A DNA stretch of 64,000 bases from Haemophilus quentini (GCA_001752465.1 MDJB01000002.1:1-64000), one strand, 5' to 3'. Positions 39,657 through 49,238 are shown, counted from the stretch's first letter. Notes: generated by a model not told the origin, from the letters alone. Translations and numbers: made by a program.

Positions 39657-40346
39657 CTACAGTCTATCAATCATCCCCAACACTAACACCGAAGACTGTT
39701 TTGCGGCCAACGGTAAGAACTCTTCAAAAGACATACTTGCTTCACCATCTCCTCCATCAGAAATTGCTCGAACCACCACAAAAGGCACATTAAACGCATA
39801 GCAAACTTGTGCAATTGCAGTGGCTTCCATTTCAACACCTGTCACATTCGGGAAATCTGCTTTTATTTGTGCAATTTTGTCTTCGCTATTAATAAAACTA
39901 TCTCCAGAGCAAATTAAACCACGTTTTACTGATTGTCCTTGCTTTTCTGCAATTTCTTGAGCGAGATCTGCTAATTTTTTGTCGGATAAAAATGCCGCAG
40001 GATTAGCAGGCAACTGACCTTTTTCATAGCCAAAAGCGGTCACATCCGCATCGTGATAGCTTGTTTCATCAGAAATCACAATATCCCCCACTTTCAAGCC
40101 TTTTGCTACCCCACCTGCAGAACCAGTATTGATCACAAAATCTGGTTTGGCTAATTGCAATAATGCCGTCGTGCCAATTGCAGCGGCCACTTTGCCAATT
40201 CCTGATTGCAATAATGCAACATCTTTACCATTAATTTTGCCTTCAAAAATTACCGCACTTGCTACTTGAGTTTCAGTTATCTCTGCCATTAAATTTTTTA
40301 AAATTTCTACTTCTTGCGCCATTGCGCCAACAATTCCGATTTTCAT
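39657..40346 (-). CDS. mtnN: 5'-methylthioadenosine/S-adenosylhomocysteine nucleosidase
   Basis: MtnN splits methylthioadenosine and S-adenosylhomocysteine, releasing adenine, and feeds autoinducer-2 synthesis. The 229-residue enzyme has [10 protein letters not shown] with the catalytic Glu12, VNTGSAGG (about 75-82), [11 protein letters not shown] (about 171-181, purine site) and the catalytic Asp in RAISDGGDG (about 193-201). A GTG just upstream could also start it, but ATG 40346 overlaps the previous stop by one base (TGATG). It ends the dsbC-recJ operon. Confidence 0.97.
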   Translation of the reverse strand: MKIGIVGAMAQEVEILKNLMAEITETQVASAVIFEGKINGKDVALLQSGIGKVAAAIGTTALLQLAKPDFVINTGSAGGVAKGLKVGDIVISDETSYHDADVTAFGYEKGQLPANPAAFLSDKKLADLAQEIAEKQGQSVKRGLICSGDSFINSEDKIAQIKADFPNVTGVEMEATAIAQVCYAFNVPFVVVRAISDGGDGEASMSFEEFLPLAAKQSSVLVLGMIDRL

Positions 40347-41038
40347 CACTTTTGTCCCTGTTCTATTTTATTTACCAAAAAATCTAGCACAGCCACGCTA
40401 TAGTCATCATTATAAAGCGTACTCGCAGTGAGTACATATTTTCCCCCAATGACAACGTAAGGATAGGTAAACACACCATATTCTTCCGTCAATTCAATCG
40501 CATCTTGAATTTGTTCTTTTACTCTTTCTGAATTTTCAGCCTGAATAAATAACTGTTTATCTAGACCTTGTTCTTCCGCCCATTGTTGAATTTTATTTGT
40601 CGAAGACAACTCTGCATAACGGGATTTTTCTGAAGTTTCAAACAATAAAACATTAGATAATTCCCCCGCACTTAATGCTTGCAAAGTATAAAAAATACGT
40701 GCGCTAAACTGGCTATCCGCAGTTGCAATAGGATATTGTTCCAACGCAACTTTATTTGTACGCATTTGACTATAAAGCTCCAAAATATCTTGCGCTGAAG
40801 AACATACGCGGCAATCGTAATCAAAAAAGAATTGAATCCGTATTTTTTTATCCGCTCTAAGTGCTTGTTCAATGGGTTCTTGATAAGAAAAATAATCCCG
40901 CCCATCTTCAAAATAAATTGTGTCCCGTGATGGCAAGTACGGAGAATTTTGTACTGAAAATTCTTTCTGATTGACTTCTGCTAAAACAAACGACGATAAA
41001 AAAAGCAAACAAAATGCCAACAGCCCTTTTAATTTCAT
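40346..41038 (-). CDS. Secreted thioredoxin-fold thiol:disulfide protein (DsbA-like)
   Basis: The 230-residue protein begins with a clear signal peptide (about 1-20, ending SSFVLAE). The mature part is thioredoxin-like, with [13 protein letters not shown] near residue 75 giving a CRVC active site. Later, [14 protein letters not shown] supplies the cis-proline loop of the fold. It differs from DsbC, which has CHYC and a dimerisation domain, so it is probably a monomeric oxidase or reductase. The frame is open to 41050, overlapping the recJ stop; I chose 41038 because MKLKGLL begins the signal peptide. It sits in dsbC-recJ-this-mtnN, suggesting a link with DsbC in periplasmic disulfide handling. 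Redox partner and direction are unknown. Confidence 0.82.
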   Translation of the reverse strand: MKLKGLLAFCLLFLSSFVLAEVNQKEFSVQNSPYLPSRDTIYFEDGRDYFSYQEPIEQALRADKKIRIQFFFDYDCRVCSSAQDILELYSQMRTNKVALEQYPIATADSQFSARIFYTLQALSAGELSNVLLFETSEKSRYAELSSTNKIQQWAEEQGLDKQLFIQAENSERVKEQIQDAIELTEEYGVFTYPYVVIGGKYVLTASTLYNDDYSVAVLDFLVNKIEQGQK

Positions 41039-41042
41039 TCTA

Positions 41043-42770
41043 TCACTCATCTATCGGCTCAATATAATCTACCAATAATTGTACGCTACGATTGCCACGA
41101 AATTCGTTAATCTCTAATTTATAGGCTAAACGAGCCTGTTTAATTGAAAGATCAGGATACAATTTTGTATCAATATTAAACGCAACCGCATCTAATAAAA
41201 CCCCGCCCTGTTTCGGTTCTAGCAACATTTTTAGATGATTTTTATTTTGCCCAATCGCGCGCTGATCCAAAATTTTAAATTCACCATCAAAGCAAGGCTC
41301 TGGGAAAGCTTGTCCCCAAGGGCCTGATGATTTTATCAGTTCCGCCGTTTCAAGATTAAATTCATTTGAATTTAATTCGCCATCGGTCCAAATTACACCT
41401 TGTAAATGTTCTTGATCAAGCCAATCGGCAACGGTTTGATTAAAAATATGTTGGAAATCGTCAAAGTGTTCTTCTCGAAGGCTTAAGCCCGCAGCCATCG
41501 CATGGCCACCAAATTTTAAAATCATATTAGGATATTGCGAATGAATACGCTCTAAAACATCACGCATATGCAAACCTTCAATAGAACGCGCAGAACCTTT
41601 CAAGACTCCCTCACCATCTTTCGCGAAGGCAATCACAGGACGGTGATATTGTTCTTTAATTCGAGAGGATACTATTCCCAACACACCTTGATGCCAATCT
41701 GGTTGATAAAGTGTAATCCCCGAAGGTAACTCTTTAAAAAGTGCGGTGAGATTTTGGCAAATTTCTAACGCCTCAAGCTTCATACCAGCTTCAATTTCTT
41801 TACGCGTTTGATTGAGTTGGTCAAGATCTAAAGCGAATTCTCTGGCTTTTAGCATATCATCCGCCAGTAAAAGCTCTACCCCAATCGACATATTGTCTAA
41901 GCGCCCCGCTGCGTTTAAACGAGGTCCGATACAAAAACCGAGATCACTTGAAGTAAACTGTTCAACATTACGGTTAGCCACTTCAGCCAACGCAACAATA
42001 CCTGGACGGCAACGCCGTGCACGAATCCGCATTAAGCCTTGATAAGCAAGGATACGATTATTCTGATCTAAAGGCACTACATCCGCGATAGTACCCAATG
42101 CCACCAGATCGAGCAAGTCAGTAAAATTAGGTTGTGTTTCTGCAGTAAAAATACCGAGTTCTCGAAATTTTGCTCGTACGGCTAACATCAAATAAAACGC
42201 AACACCAACGCCCGCTAAGGATTTTGAAGGAAAACCACACTGACTTAAATTAGGGTTAACAATGGCATCAGCTGGCGGCAAAATTTCCGGTGGTAAATGA
42301 TGATCCGTCACTAAAACTCGGACACCTTTCTCTTTCAAAAATGCAACACCGTCAAAAGATGAAACGCCATTATCCACCGTCATTAACAGCTGAACACCCT
42401 TTTCAATCACCATTTCAGCCACAGGAATACTCAAACCATAACCCTGTTCAAATCGATTTGGTACAAGATAATCCACATCCGCAAAACCAAGTTGTCTTAA
42501 AGCCAGCACACTCAATGCTGTACTAGTTGCACCATCAGCATCAAAATCCCCAACAATCACTATTTTTTGCTGTTGTTGGTAAGCTTCCACTAATAAATTT
42601 ACCGCTTGCTCAATACCATATAGCTGATTTGGATTCAGCATTGATTTTAAAGTACGGTCTAATTCTTCGGTGTTTTGAATATGGCGTGCGCGATAAAGGC
42701 GATCTAATAACGGATGGTTTGAAACAGAATTTCCAATTGGAATTTCACGGCGTTTTATAAGTTTTTTCAC
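41043..42770 (-). CDS. recJ: Single-strand-specific 5'-3' exonuclease RecJ
   Basis: RecJ degrades single-stranded DNA in recombination and mismatch repair, which also matters for processing transformed DNA. The 575-residue protein has the DHH-family metal motifs: VGDFDADG (about 74-81), TVDNGVSSFDG, VLVTDHHLPPE (with the Asp-His-His triad), PRLNAAGRLDN, and the DHHA1-domain GGHAMAAG near residue 423. It lies downstream of dsbC, the same order as in E. coli, but with an unusual 286-base gap. A hairpin ends 49 bases before its start. Confidence 0.97.
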   Translation of the reverse strand: MKKLIKRREIPIGNSVSNHPLLDRLYRARHIQNTEELDRTLKSMLNPNQLYGIEQAVNLLVEAYQQQQKIVIVGDFDADGATSTALSVLALRQLGFADVDYLVPNRFEQGYGLSIPVAEMVIEKGVQLLMTVDNGVSSFDGVAFLKEKGVRVLVTDHHLPPEILPPADAIVNPNLSQCGFPSKSLAGVGVAFYLMLAVRAKFRELGIFTAETQPNFTDLLDLVALGTIADVVPLDQNNRILAYQGLMRIRARRCRPGIVALAEVANRNVEQFTSSDLGFCIGPRLNAAGRLDNMSIGVELLLADDMLKAREFALDLDQLNQTRKEIEAGMKLEALEICQNLTALFKELPSGITLYQPDWHQGVLGIVSSRIKEQYHRPVIAFAKDGEGVLKGSARSIEGLHMRDVLERIHSQYPNMILKFGGHAMAAGLSLREEHFDDFQHIFNQTVADWLDQEHLQGVIWTDGELNSNEFNLETAELIKSSGPWGQAFPEPCFDGEFKILDQRAIGQNKNHLKMLLEPKQGGVLLDAVAFNIDTKLYPDLSIKQARLAYKLEINEFRGNRSVQLLVDYIEPIDE

Positions 42771-42799
42771 TGGATATTAATTCATATCTAAAAGCAAAA

Positions 42800-42819
42800 A
42801 GCTGTTGAAATCAACAGCT
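42800..42819 (-). terminator. Hairpin directly upstream of recJ
   Basis: AGCTGTTGA / TCAACAGCT with a 2-base loop, followed on the minus strand by TTTTGCTTTT. It would stop dsbC transcripts just before recJ, implying a recJ promoter or attenuation. Confidence 0.75.
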
Positions 42820-42842
42820 CTTTTATCTATACTTTTCCCGTC

Positions 42843-42894
42843 GGTCAGGGCTTTTAACCCTGAATGCTGACAGGGGTTAAAAGCCCTACTGACC
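42843..42894. repeat. Long imperfect palindrome in the dsbC-recJ gap
   Basis: The left arm (42843-42862, starting GGTCAGGGCTTTTAACC) and right arm (42871-42894, ending TTAAAAGCCCTACTGACC) pair over about 20 bp, with a one-base and a three-base bulge and an 8-base loop. The form suggests a dispersed intergenic repeat. I could not search for other copies outside the window and saw none inside it. Confidence 0.7.
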
Positions 42895-42931
42895 ATTAGT
42901 CTAACTATTGTGTCAGCTAAGGATTTTAATA

Positions 42932-43000
42932 ATGCCTAAATTATGTAGTTATATCATAGTCTTCGTATTGTTAATGCTTTTAAGCTCCCCAGCATATTGA
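42932..43000 (+). CDS. Possible 22-residue hydrophobic peptide
   Basis: ATG 42932 opens a frame for MPKLCSYIIVFVLLMLLSSPAY, a short basic/polar start followed by a membrane-length hydrophobic run. It resembles a small membrane protein or a signal peptide cut short. TAAGGATTTTAATA gives a reasonable ribosome site, and a hairpin with a T run on this strand (43018-43041) follows the stop. It lies opposite to the flanking dsbC and recJ. It could equally be chance, or part of a small RNA; no homologue is known to me. Confidence 0.3.
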   Translation: MPKLCSYIIVFVLLMLLSSPAY

Positions 43001-43017
43001 GCATAACCGACTAAATA

Positions 43018-43041
43018 CAAGGGGTAGGCATCTGCCCCTTG
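43018..43041. terminator. Hairpin between dsbC and the small plus-strand frame
   Basis: CAAGGGGTAG / CTGCCCCTTG (one G-T wobble) with a 4-base loop. The plus-strand tail CTTTTCATT is more T-rich than the minus-strand tail TATTTAG, so it can end a plus-strand transcript as well as dsbC. Confidence 0.7.
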
Positions 43042-43056
43042 CTTTTCATTATAAAA

Positions 43057-43746
43057 TCATTTCGCTGTTTCTTCAAGTGCGCTCAACAAATCAGCTGGTT
43101 TTAAATAACCGCCAATAAGCTCACCAGTTGAGGTAATAATACTTGGTGTGCCATTTACGCCAAATTGCGCGCCTAATTCATAATGCTTTTTCACAACATT
43201 TGGGGTTTTAACTTCTTTCGGTAAATTGCCTTTTTCTGCTTCATTTAAAGCAAAAACAGGATCTTTAGCCGTCCAAATTGCTTCCATTTGTTTTGCAGTT
43301 TGGTTATTCATACCCGCACGAGGGAAAGCTAAATAACGCACGGTAATACCAAGATCGTTATATTCTTTTAATTGCTGATGTAATAAATGGCAATAATGGC
43401 AAGTAATATCCATAAATACCGTCACAACATGCTTTTCATTTTTAGCGGGATAAACAATCATCTCATTTTTATAAGAATTAAGTTTATCTACTAAAATTTT
43501 ACCCGCCACATCAACAGGGCCATTATTTGTGAGTTCGTAAAGTTTACCTTGGAAAGCATATTTTCCATCTTCCGTCACATAAAGTACGCCTTGATCTGTT
43601 ACGGCAGTTTTGATACCTGAAATTGGCGAGGATTTTACATCAATATTTGATGCGCCAAGAGACTGTAATTTGCTTTTAATCGTGGCATCGTTTGCCATTG
43701 CATTAGCCGCAGCCATGCACAAAAGTGCGGTAAGAATTTTCTTCAT
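43057..43746 (-). CDS. dsbC: Periplasmic disulfide isomerase DsbC
   Basis: DsbC reshuffles wrong disulfides in secreted proteins and is kept reduced by DsbD. The 229-residue precursor has a signal peptide (about 1-18, ending ANAMA), an N-terminal dimerisation domain with the LYVTEDGKYAFQGKLYEL stretch, and a thioredoxin domain with the active site DITCHYCHLLHQQL near residue 115. NGTPSIITSTGELIGGY supplies the cis-proline. It heads the dsbC-recJ-DsbA-like-mtnN string, although two hairpins lie before recJ. Confidence 0.96.
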   Translation of the reverse strand: MKKILTALLCMAAANAMANDATIKSKLQSLGASNIDVKSSPISGIKTAVTDQGVLYVTEDGKYAFQGKLYELTNNGPVDVAGKILVDKLNSYKNEMIVYPAKNEKHVVTVFMDITCHYCHLLHQQLKEYNDLGITVRYLAFPRAGMNNQTAKQMEAIWTAKDPVFALNEAEKGNLPKEVKTPNVVKKHYELGAQFGVNGTPSIITSTGELIGGYLKPADLLSALEETAK

Positions 43747-43878
43747 TTTTTGTTCCTAAATTAGCTTAAGTAAGAAAGCCTGAAATTATAGAGAGATTGC
43801 TAATTTCTGCAAGGTCAAACTATCCAAAAATCAGAAAATAGCATATAATTCCACACTTTATTACACAGTGAATTTATT

Positions 43879-44977
43879 ATGTTTGAAATCAATCCTGTAA
43901 AAAATAAAATCACCGACTTATCCGACCGCACTTCGGTGCTTCGGGGGTATCTTTGACTTCGATGCCAAAGTTGAGCGTTTAGAAGAAGTCAATGCGGAAT
44001 TAGAACAGCCGGATGTTTGGAATGATCCAGATAAAGCCCAAGCGCTTGGTAAAGAACGCGTTTCTTTAGAACAAGTTGTAAATACCATCAAAAATTTAGA
44101 ACAAGGCTTAGAAGATGTTGATGGGTTGTTAGAACTTGCCATCGAAGCAGAAGATGAAGACACCTTCAATGAAGCAGTTGCTGAATTAGATGAACTCGAA
44201 CAACAACTCGAAAAATTAGAATTCCGTCGAATGTTTAGTGGCGAACACGATGCTTGCGATTGCTATGTGGACTTACAAGCAGGTTCTGGCGGTACGGAAG
44301 CTCAAGATTGGACAGAAATGTTGCTCCGTATGTATCTCCGTTGGGCTGAAAGCAAAGGTTTTAAAACAGAACTGATGGAAGTCTCTGACGGTGATGTAGC
44401 TGGATTGAAATCGGCAACGATTAAAGTGAGCGGTGAATATGCCTTTGGTTGGTTACGAACAGAAACGGGTATTCATCGTTTAGTGCGTAAAAGTCCATTT
44501 GATTCCAATAACCGTCGCCACACATCATTCAGCGCAGCATTTGTCTATCCTGAAATTGATGACGATATTGATATTGAAATCAATCCTGCTGATTTACGTA
44601 TTGATGTTTATCGAGCATCGGGAGCAGGTGGGCAGCACGTAAACAAAACTGAAAGTGCGGTGCGAATTACCCATATGCCAAGTGGCATAGTTGTGCAATG
44701 TCAAAACGACCGTTCACAGCACAAGAACAAAGATCAAGCGATGAAACAATTAAAAGCGAAATTGTATGAGCTTGAATTACAGAAAAAAAATGCGGATAAA
44801 CAAGCAATGGAAGATAATAAATCCGACATTGGTTGGGGAAGCCAAATTCGCTCTTACGTATTAGACGATTCACGCATTAAAGATTTGCGCACTGGTGTGG
44901 AAAACCGTAACACCCAAGCCGTATTAGACGGTGATTTAGATCGATTTATTGAAGCGAGTTTAAAGGCTGGGCTTTAA
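43879..44977 (+). CDS. prfB: Peptide chain release factor 2, programmed +1 frameshift
   Basis: RF2 releases proteins at UGA and UAA. Reading starts at ATG 43879 for 25 codons and meets TGA (43954-43956) as codon 26. A +1 shift at CTT-TGA continues in the frame GAC TTC GAT to 44977, giving 365 residues. The shift context, CGGGGGTATCTTTGAC, has the internal Shine-Dalgarno-like G run three bases before CTT-T, as in E. coli. The GGQ peptidyl-transferase motif lies in [15 protein letters not shown], with stop recognition by the SPF motif in [14 protein letters not shown]. This autoregulates RF2: scarce RF2 means slow termination at TGA and more shifting. lysS follows after 112 bases. Confidence 0.97.
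43941..43956 (+). promoter_or_regulatory. prfB: prfB programmed frameshift signal
   Basis: TCGGGGGTATCTTTGA: the G run acts as the ribosome-pulling element, CTT is the P-site codon that slips onto TTT, and TGA is the weak stop. An uptake core (43925-43933) overlaps the leader codons just before it. Confidence 0.95.
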
Positions 44978-45089
44978 GCATGATTGGCTGGATAAGTAAA
45001 GACGCGTTACTTATCCCATCATAAGAAATAACCCCAAAGCGCGGTTATTTTTGAAGATATTTTTAAAGTTAAAATTAAAGGTAAACAAC

Positions 45090-46598
45090 ATGTCAGAACA
45101 AGAAGTTAAAGAATTAGATCTCAATGGCGAAATGCTCGTTCGTCGTGAAAAATTAGCTGCATTACGTGCAAAAGATAATGCATTTCCAAACAAGTTTCGT
45201 CGTGATGCTCTCGCACAAGATTTACACAATCAATATGATGCAGAAGAAGGTGAAATCTTAAAAGAGAAAGGCGTTGAAGTACAAGTTGCTGGCCGTATTA
45301 TGACTCGCCGTGCAATGGGTAAGGCGACGTTTATCACCATTCAAGATATGAGCGGTAAAATTCAGCTTTATGTTGTACGCGATAATTTGCCTGAAGGCGT
45401 TTATAAAGATGACGTTGGTACTTGGGATTTAGGTGACATCATCGGCGTTAAAGGCACTTTATTTAAAACAAAAACCGATGAACTCACAGTGAAAACCACT
45501 GAAGTTCAACTTTTAACTAAAGCTCTTCGCCCATTACCAGATAAATTCCATGGTTTAACCGACCAAGAAGTTCGTTATCGCCAACGTTATTTAGATTTAA
45601 TTTCTAACGAAGAATCTCGCCGCACTTTTATTATTCGTTCTAAAGTTGTCGCGGGTATTCGTGAATATTTCATTTCTAAAGGATTTATGGAAGTGGAAAC
45701 ACCAATGTTACAAGTGATTCCTGGAGGTGCATCTGCACGTCCTTTCGTGACCCATCACAATGCATTAGATGCGGATATGTATTTACGTATCGCACCTGAA
45801 CTTTATTTAAAACGCTTAGTAGTGGGTGGCTTTGAACGAGTATTTGAATTAAACCGCAACTTCCGTAATGAAGGGGTTTCTGTTCGTCATAATCCAGAAT
45901 TTACCATGCTTGAATACTACCAAGCTTATGCGGACTACCATGATTTAATGGATAACACCGAAGAACTTCTTCGTAAATTAGCAATTGATATTCTTGGTAC
46001 TACCATTGTGAAATACGGCGAATACGAATTTGATTTTGGTAAACCATTCGAACGTATTACGTTACACGATGCAACGATTAAATATGGTGCAGACAAAGGT
46101 ATCGTAAAAGAAGATTTATATGACTTTGATCGTGCAAAAGCCACGGCAAAACGCTTAGGTATTGAAGTACAAAAATCTTGGGGTTTAGGCAGCATTGTGA
46201 ACGCAATTTTTGAAGAAGTGGCTGAACATCACCTAATTCAACCAACATTCTTAATGGCTCACCCTGCGGAAATTTCTCCACTAGCACGTCGTAATGATGA
46301 AAATCCAGATGTAACAGATCGTTTTGAGCTCTTTATCGGTGGTCGTGAAATCGGTAATGGTTTCTCAGAGTTAAATGACGCGGAAGACCAAAATGAACGT
46401 TTTGATGCACAAGTTGCAGCGAAAGAAGCGGGTGATGATGAAGCGATGTTTAAAGATGAAGACTTTGTTGTTGCGCTAGAACACGGCTTACCACCAACTG
46501 CTGGTGAAGGTTTAGGTATCGACCGTTTAGCGATGCTTTATGCAAATGCACCATCAATTCGTGATGTTATCTTATTCCCTGCAATGCGTCAGAAATAA
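45090..46598 (+). CDS. lysS: Lysyl-tRNA synthetase (class II)
   Basis: LysS charges tRNA-Lys. With the start at ATG 45090 it has 502 residues; the frame is open to 45051, but TTAAAGGTAAACAAC precedes the inner ATG and MSEQEVKEL begins the usual leader. An OB-fold anticodon-binding domain covers about 60-140. The class II motifs are visible: motif 2 [22 protein letters not shown] (about 254-275) and motif 3 [10 protein letters not shown] near the C terminus. It lies after prfB, the conserved prfB-lysS order. A strong terminator follows. Confidence 0.98.
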   Translation: MSEQEVKELDLNGEMLVRREKLAALRAKDNAFPNKFRRDALAQDLHNQYDAEEGEILKEKGVEVQVAGRIMTRRAMGKATFITIQDMSGKIQLYVVRDNLPEGVYKDDVGTWDLGDIIGVKGTLFKTKTDELTVKTTEVQLLTKALRPLPDKFHGLTDQEVRYRQRYLDLISNEESRRTFIIRSKVVAGIREYFISKGFMEVETPMLQVIPGGASARPFVTHHNALDADMYLRIAPELYLKRLVVGGFERVFELNRNFRNEGVSVRHNPEFTMLEYYQAYADYHDLMDNTEELLRKLAIDILGTTIVKYGEYEFDFGKPFERITLHDATIKYGADKGIVKEDLYDFDRAKATAKRLGIEVQKSWGLGSIVNAIFEEVAEHHLIQPTFLMAHPAEISPLARRNDENPDVTDRFELFIGGREIGNGFSELNDAEDQNERFDAQVAAKEAGDDEAMFKDEDFVVALEHGLPPTAGEGLGIDRLAMLYANAPSIRDVILFPAMRQK

Positions 46599-46611
46599 TA
46601 AAGATATAAAC

Positions 46612-46635
46612 AAAAGCCACCATTTGGTGGCTTTT
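46612..46635 (+). terminator. Terminator of lysS
   Basis: AAAAGCCACC / GGTGGCTTTT perfect 10-bp stem with a 4-base loop and TTTTTT. Confidence 0.93.
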
Positions 46636-46653
46636 TTATCGAAACATAAAAAA

Positions 46654-46669
46654 GGGAGCTAATGCTCCC
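46654..46669 (-). terminator. Terminator of mdh
   Basis: GGGAGC / GCTCCC with a 4-base TAAT loop, followed on the minus strand by TTTTTTATG. It begins about 15 bases after the mdh stop. Confidence 0.85.
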
Positions 46670-46684
46670 CTTATTTTTTAATGA

Positions 46685-47620
46685 TTAACCATTAATAAAT
46701 TTTTCACCTAATTCAATATCTGCACGTAAAGTCGGCAACATATTTTCTAAGGCTTGTTGTTCAAAATTGCTTAATGGGCCAATTGGTAAAATTTCTTCTA
46801 CACCTTCTTTACCTAAACGAACTGGCTGAGAGAAGAAACGAGCATATTTTCCATCGCCTTCAACATAAGTACATTCAACAACTGTCTCGCCACTCAATCC
46901 TTTCACTAAAGAACGAGCGAAACGCGCTGCAGCTTGCGCCATTGAAAGCGTTGCAGAACCACCACCCGCTTTAGCATTGACCACTTCTGTACCAGCATTT
47001 TGGATACGTTTTGTTAATGGTTCGATTTCTTCTTCATTCCATTCAGAATATTGAACTTGAGAAAGTAATGGAAGAATAGTCACACCTGAGTGACCACCAA
47101 TAACAGGAACGCTCGTACGAGAAACATTTAAACCTTTTAATTCAGCCACAAAAGTTTCAGAACGTAACACGTCTAAAGTTGTCACGCCAAATAATTTACG
47201 TTTGTCGTAAACACCTGCTTTTTTCAATACTTCTGCAGCAATCGCAACGGTAGTATTTACTGGGTTAGTGATGATACCAACGCACGCTTTCGGGCAAGTA
47301 ATCGCGACTTTCTCAATTAAACCACGAACTATGCCTGCATTAATATTGAATAAATCTGAACGATCCATACCAGGTTTACGCGCAACACCAGCAGAAATTA
47401 ATACAACATCCGCACCTTCAAGTGCAGGCGTTGGATCTTCACCAGAAAAACCTTTCACATTCACTGCAGTTGGAATATGGCTCACATCCACTGCCACACC
47501 TGGGGTAATAGGGGCAATATCATATAATGCTAAATCTGAACCAGCAGGCAACTGAAGTTTTAGTAATAACGCTAATGCTTGACCAATACCGCCTGCGGCG
47601 CCTAATACTGCAACTTTCAT
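46685..47620 (-). CDS. mdh: Malate dehydrogenase
   Basis: Mdh interconverts malate and oxaloacetate with NAD. The 311-residue length matches the enterobacterial enzyme. The NAD motif [14 protein letters not shown] (4-17), the substrate-specificity loop [14 protein letters not shown] (about 78-91, with arginines 81 and 87) and the catalytic His in [12 protein letters not shown] (about 173-184) are visible. It is divergent from argR, and the shared 207-base gap contains a strong CRP-like site, so cAMP control is likely. Confidence 0.98.
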   Translation of the reverse strand: MKVAVLGAAGGIGQALALLLKLQLPAGSDLALYDIAPITPGVAVDVSHIPTAVNVKGFSGEDPTPALEGADVVLISAGVARKPGMDRSDLFNINAGIVRGLIEKVAITCPKACVGIITNPVNTTVAIAAEVLKKAGVYDKRKLFGVTTLDVLRSETFVAELKGLNVSRTSVPVIGGHSGVTILPLLSQVQYSEWNEEEIEPLTKRIQNAGTEVVNAKAGGGSATLSMAQAAARFARSLVKGLSGETVVECTYVEGDGKYARFFSQPVRLGKEGVEEILPIGPLSNFEQQALENMLPTLRADIELGEKFING

Positions 47621-47701
47621 AAATACTCCTTATGTGTTAGTTAATTTAAGATGACCTGATTTTAAAATTTTCATCTCACAATTACAAACAGAGAAATATC
47701 A

Positions 47702-47723
47702 TTCTATGATCTAGTTCACATTT
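47702..47723. promoter_or_regulatory. Candidate CRP site between mdh and argR
   Basis: TTCTATGATCTAGTTCACATTT matches 17 of 22 positions of the ideal AAATGTGATCTAGATCACATTT, including a complete TCACA half-site and the TGATCTAG core. It lies 82 bases from the mdh start. Confidence 0.7.
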
Positions 47724-47777
47724 CTGAGGTAATTTTTTCCTTCTCTTTGCTTTTATTCACATTCAAGTTGATGAAAA

Positions 47778-47802
47778 TGAATTTTTATGCAATTCTTATG
47801 CA
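47778..47802. promoter_or_regulatory. Candidate ARG box upstream of argR
   Basis: TGAATTTTTATGCA (47778-47791) matches all positions of the ArgR core TGNATWWWWATNCA. A second, partly overlapping near-match, TGCAATTCTTATGCA, runs 47788-47802. It lies 26 bases before the argR start, fitting autorepression by arginine. Confidence 0.75.
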
Positions 47803-47827
47803 AATTTTTGACTATTGAAAAATAAAA

Positions 47828-48283
47828 ATGACTGACAATTTAACTCGCGCTTTTAAAGAATTACTTAATCAAGAACGCTTTAGATCTCAAAGTGAAATTG
47901 TCGATGCCTTAAAGAAACAAGGCTTTACAGGCATTAATCAATCAAAAATATCAAGAATGCTCACCAAATTTGGCGCTGTTCGCACCCGTAATACCAAAAT
48001 GGAAATGGTCTATTGCTTACCAGGTGAATTAAGTGTTCCTAATACCAGTAGTCCATTAAAAAATCTTGTATTAGACGTTGATTACAATGATATGTTAATT
48101 GTCATTAAGACTTCTCCAGGCGCAGCACAACTCATCGCTCGCTTACTTGATTCAATTGGAAAATCAGAAGGCATCTTAGGCACTATCGCAGGCGATGACA
48201 CAATTTTTATCACACCAACACGTGGCACAAAAATTGTCGATTTACTCAAAAATGTTCAACGTTTATTTGAAAACGCGTTGTAA
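47828..48283 (+). CDS. argR: Arginine repressor
   Basis: ArgR represses arginine synthesis genes and is also an accessory factor in plasmid-dimer resolution in relatives. The 151-residue protein has an N-terminal winged helix (about 8-70, with [18 protein letters not shown] as recognition region). The C-terminal hexamer/arginine domain (about 80-150) contains the [11 protein letters not shown] motif whose aspartates bind arginine. It is divergent from mdh, has an ARG-box match upstream, and its stop overlaps the start of the next gene (TAATG). Confidence 0.97.
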   Translation: MTDNLTRAFKELLNQERFRSQSEIVDALKKQGFTGINQSKISRMLTKFGAVRTRNTKMEMVYCLPGELSVPNTSSPLKNLVLDVDYNDMLIVIKTSPGAAQLIARLLDSIGKSEGILGTIAGDDTIFITPTRGTKIVDLLKNVQRLFENAL

Positions 48284-49173
48284 TGAACATTTTATTAACT
48301 GGAGGCACGGGACTTATCGGTAAAGCACTTGTTGAGCAACTCTGCTTACGCAATGAACAAGTGACGATCTTAACGCGCTCAAGTACACCACACACCATCC
48401 CAAAGCAAAAAAACATCAAATTTATTACCGCACTTTCAGAACTCGATTTACAAGAACAGTTTGATGCCATCATCAATCTTGCTGGCGAGCCTATTTTTCA
48501 TAAAGCTTGGACGACAAAGCAAAAATCGATTTTACGAGAAAGTCGTTTAAGCCTCACTACTCAACTGGTTGAATTCATTAATCAATATCAGCAACACCCT
48601 ATTTTTATTTCAGGTTCAGCGAGTGGAATTTACGGCGATCAAGACGAACAAATAATTACCGAAGCAAGCAAAACAGCAAAAACCTTCACCGCACAATTAT
48701 GCCAAGATTGGGAAGATATTGCGCGACAAGCTAATGCGAGGGTTTGTTTGATTCGAACAGGCATGGTCTTTTCTAAGAAAGGAGGCGCGCTTGCTCAAAT
48801 GTTGCCTTTATACAAATGGGAACTTGGCGGCAAACTGGGCAATGGAGAGCAATATTTTCCCTGGATTGCTTTGGAAGATATGGTAAATGGCATTTTATTT
48901 TTACTCGATCATTCAGAGTGCCAAGGCTCATTTAACTTCACCGCCCCGAATCCCATAAAACAATATAAATTTAACCGCACTTTGGCTCGAATATTAAAAC
49001 GTCCTGCCTTTGCAACCATTCCAAAATGGATATTACATTTCATTCTTGGCGAAAGAGCGAATCTATTACTCGAAAGCCAAAATGTGGTGCCTGAAAAATT
49101 ACTCAACGCAGGATTCAAATTTAAATATTCTGATTGCGAAAACTATCTAAAAGACATCCTAAAAAACAAATAA
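48283..49173 (+). CDS. yfcH: TIGR01777-type epimerase/SDR protein (YfcH-like)
   Basis: This 296-residue extended short-chain-dehydrogenase-like protein has the Rossmann motif [12 protein letters not shown] (6-17) and the NLAGEP region (about 66-71). The usual YxxxK is replaced by the family's GSASGIYGD stretch (about 109-117), and the C-terminal DUF1731 segment includes [24 protein letters not shown]. The reaction is unknown. Its ATG overlaps the argR stop by one base, so it is translationally coupled to the repressor, though no metabolic tie to arginine is evident. Confidence 0.9.
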   Translation: MNILLTGGTGLIGKALVEQLCLRNEQVTILTRSSTPHTIPKQKNIKFITALSELDLQEQFDAIINLAGEPIFHKAWTTKQKSILRESRLSLTTQLVEFINQYQQHPIFISGSASGIYGDQDEQIITEASKTAKTFTAQLCQDWEDIARQANARVCLIRTGMVFSKKGGALAQMLPLYKWELGGKLGNGEQYFPWIALEDMVNGILFLLDHSECQGSFNFTAPNPIKQYKFNRTLARILKRPAFATIPKWILHFILGERANLLLESQNVVPEKLLNAGFKFKYSDCENYLKDILKNK

Positions 49174-49208
49174 AAAAATCACCGCACTTTTTTAATGCGG
49201 TGATTTTT
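49174..49208. terminator. Bidirectional terminator with uptake core between yfcH and purF
   Basis: AAAAATCACCGCA / TGCGGTGATTTTT is a perfect 13-bp stem with a 9-base loop. ACCGCACTT lies at the arm-loop junction. Confidence 0.92.
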
Positions 49209-49238
49209 ATCGGACTAAATATCTAGCCTTATCGAAAT

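Noticed and set aside
43918-44169. Minus-strand frame over the start of prfB
   Set aside because: It is antisense to the RF2 coding frame and has no support; the plus-strand frameshift explains the gap in the forward frame.
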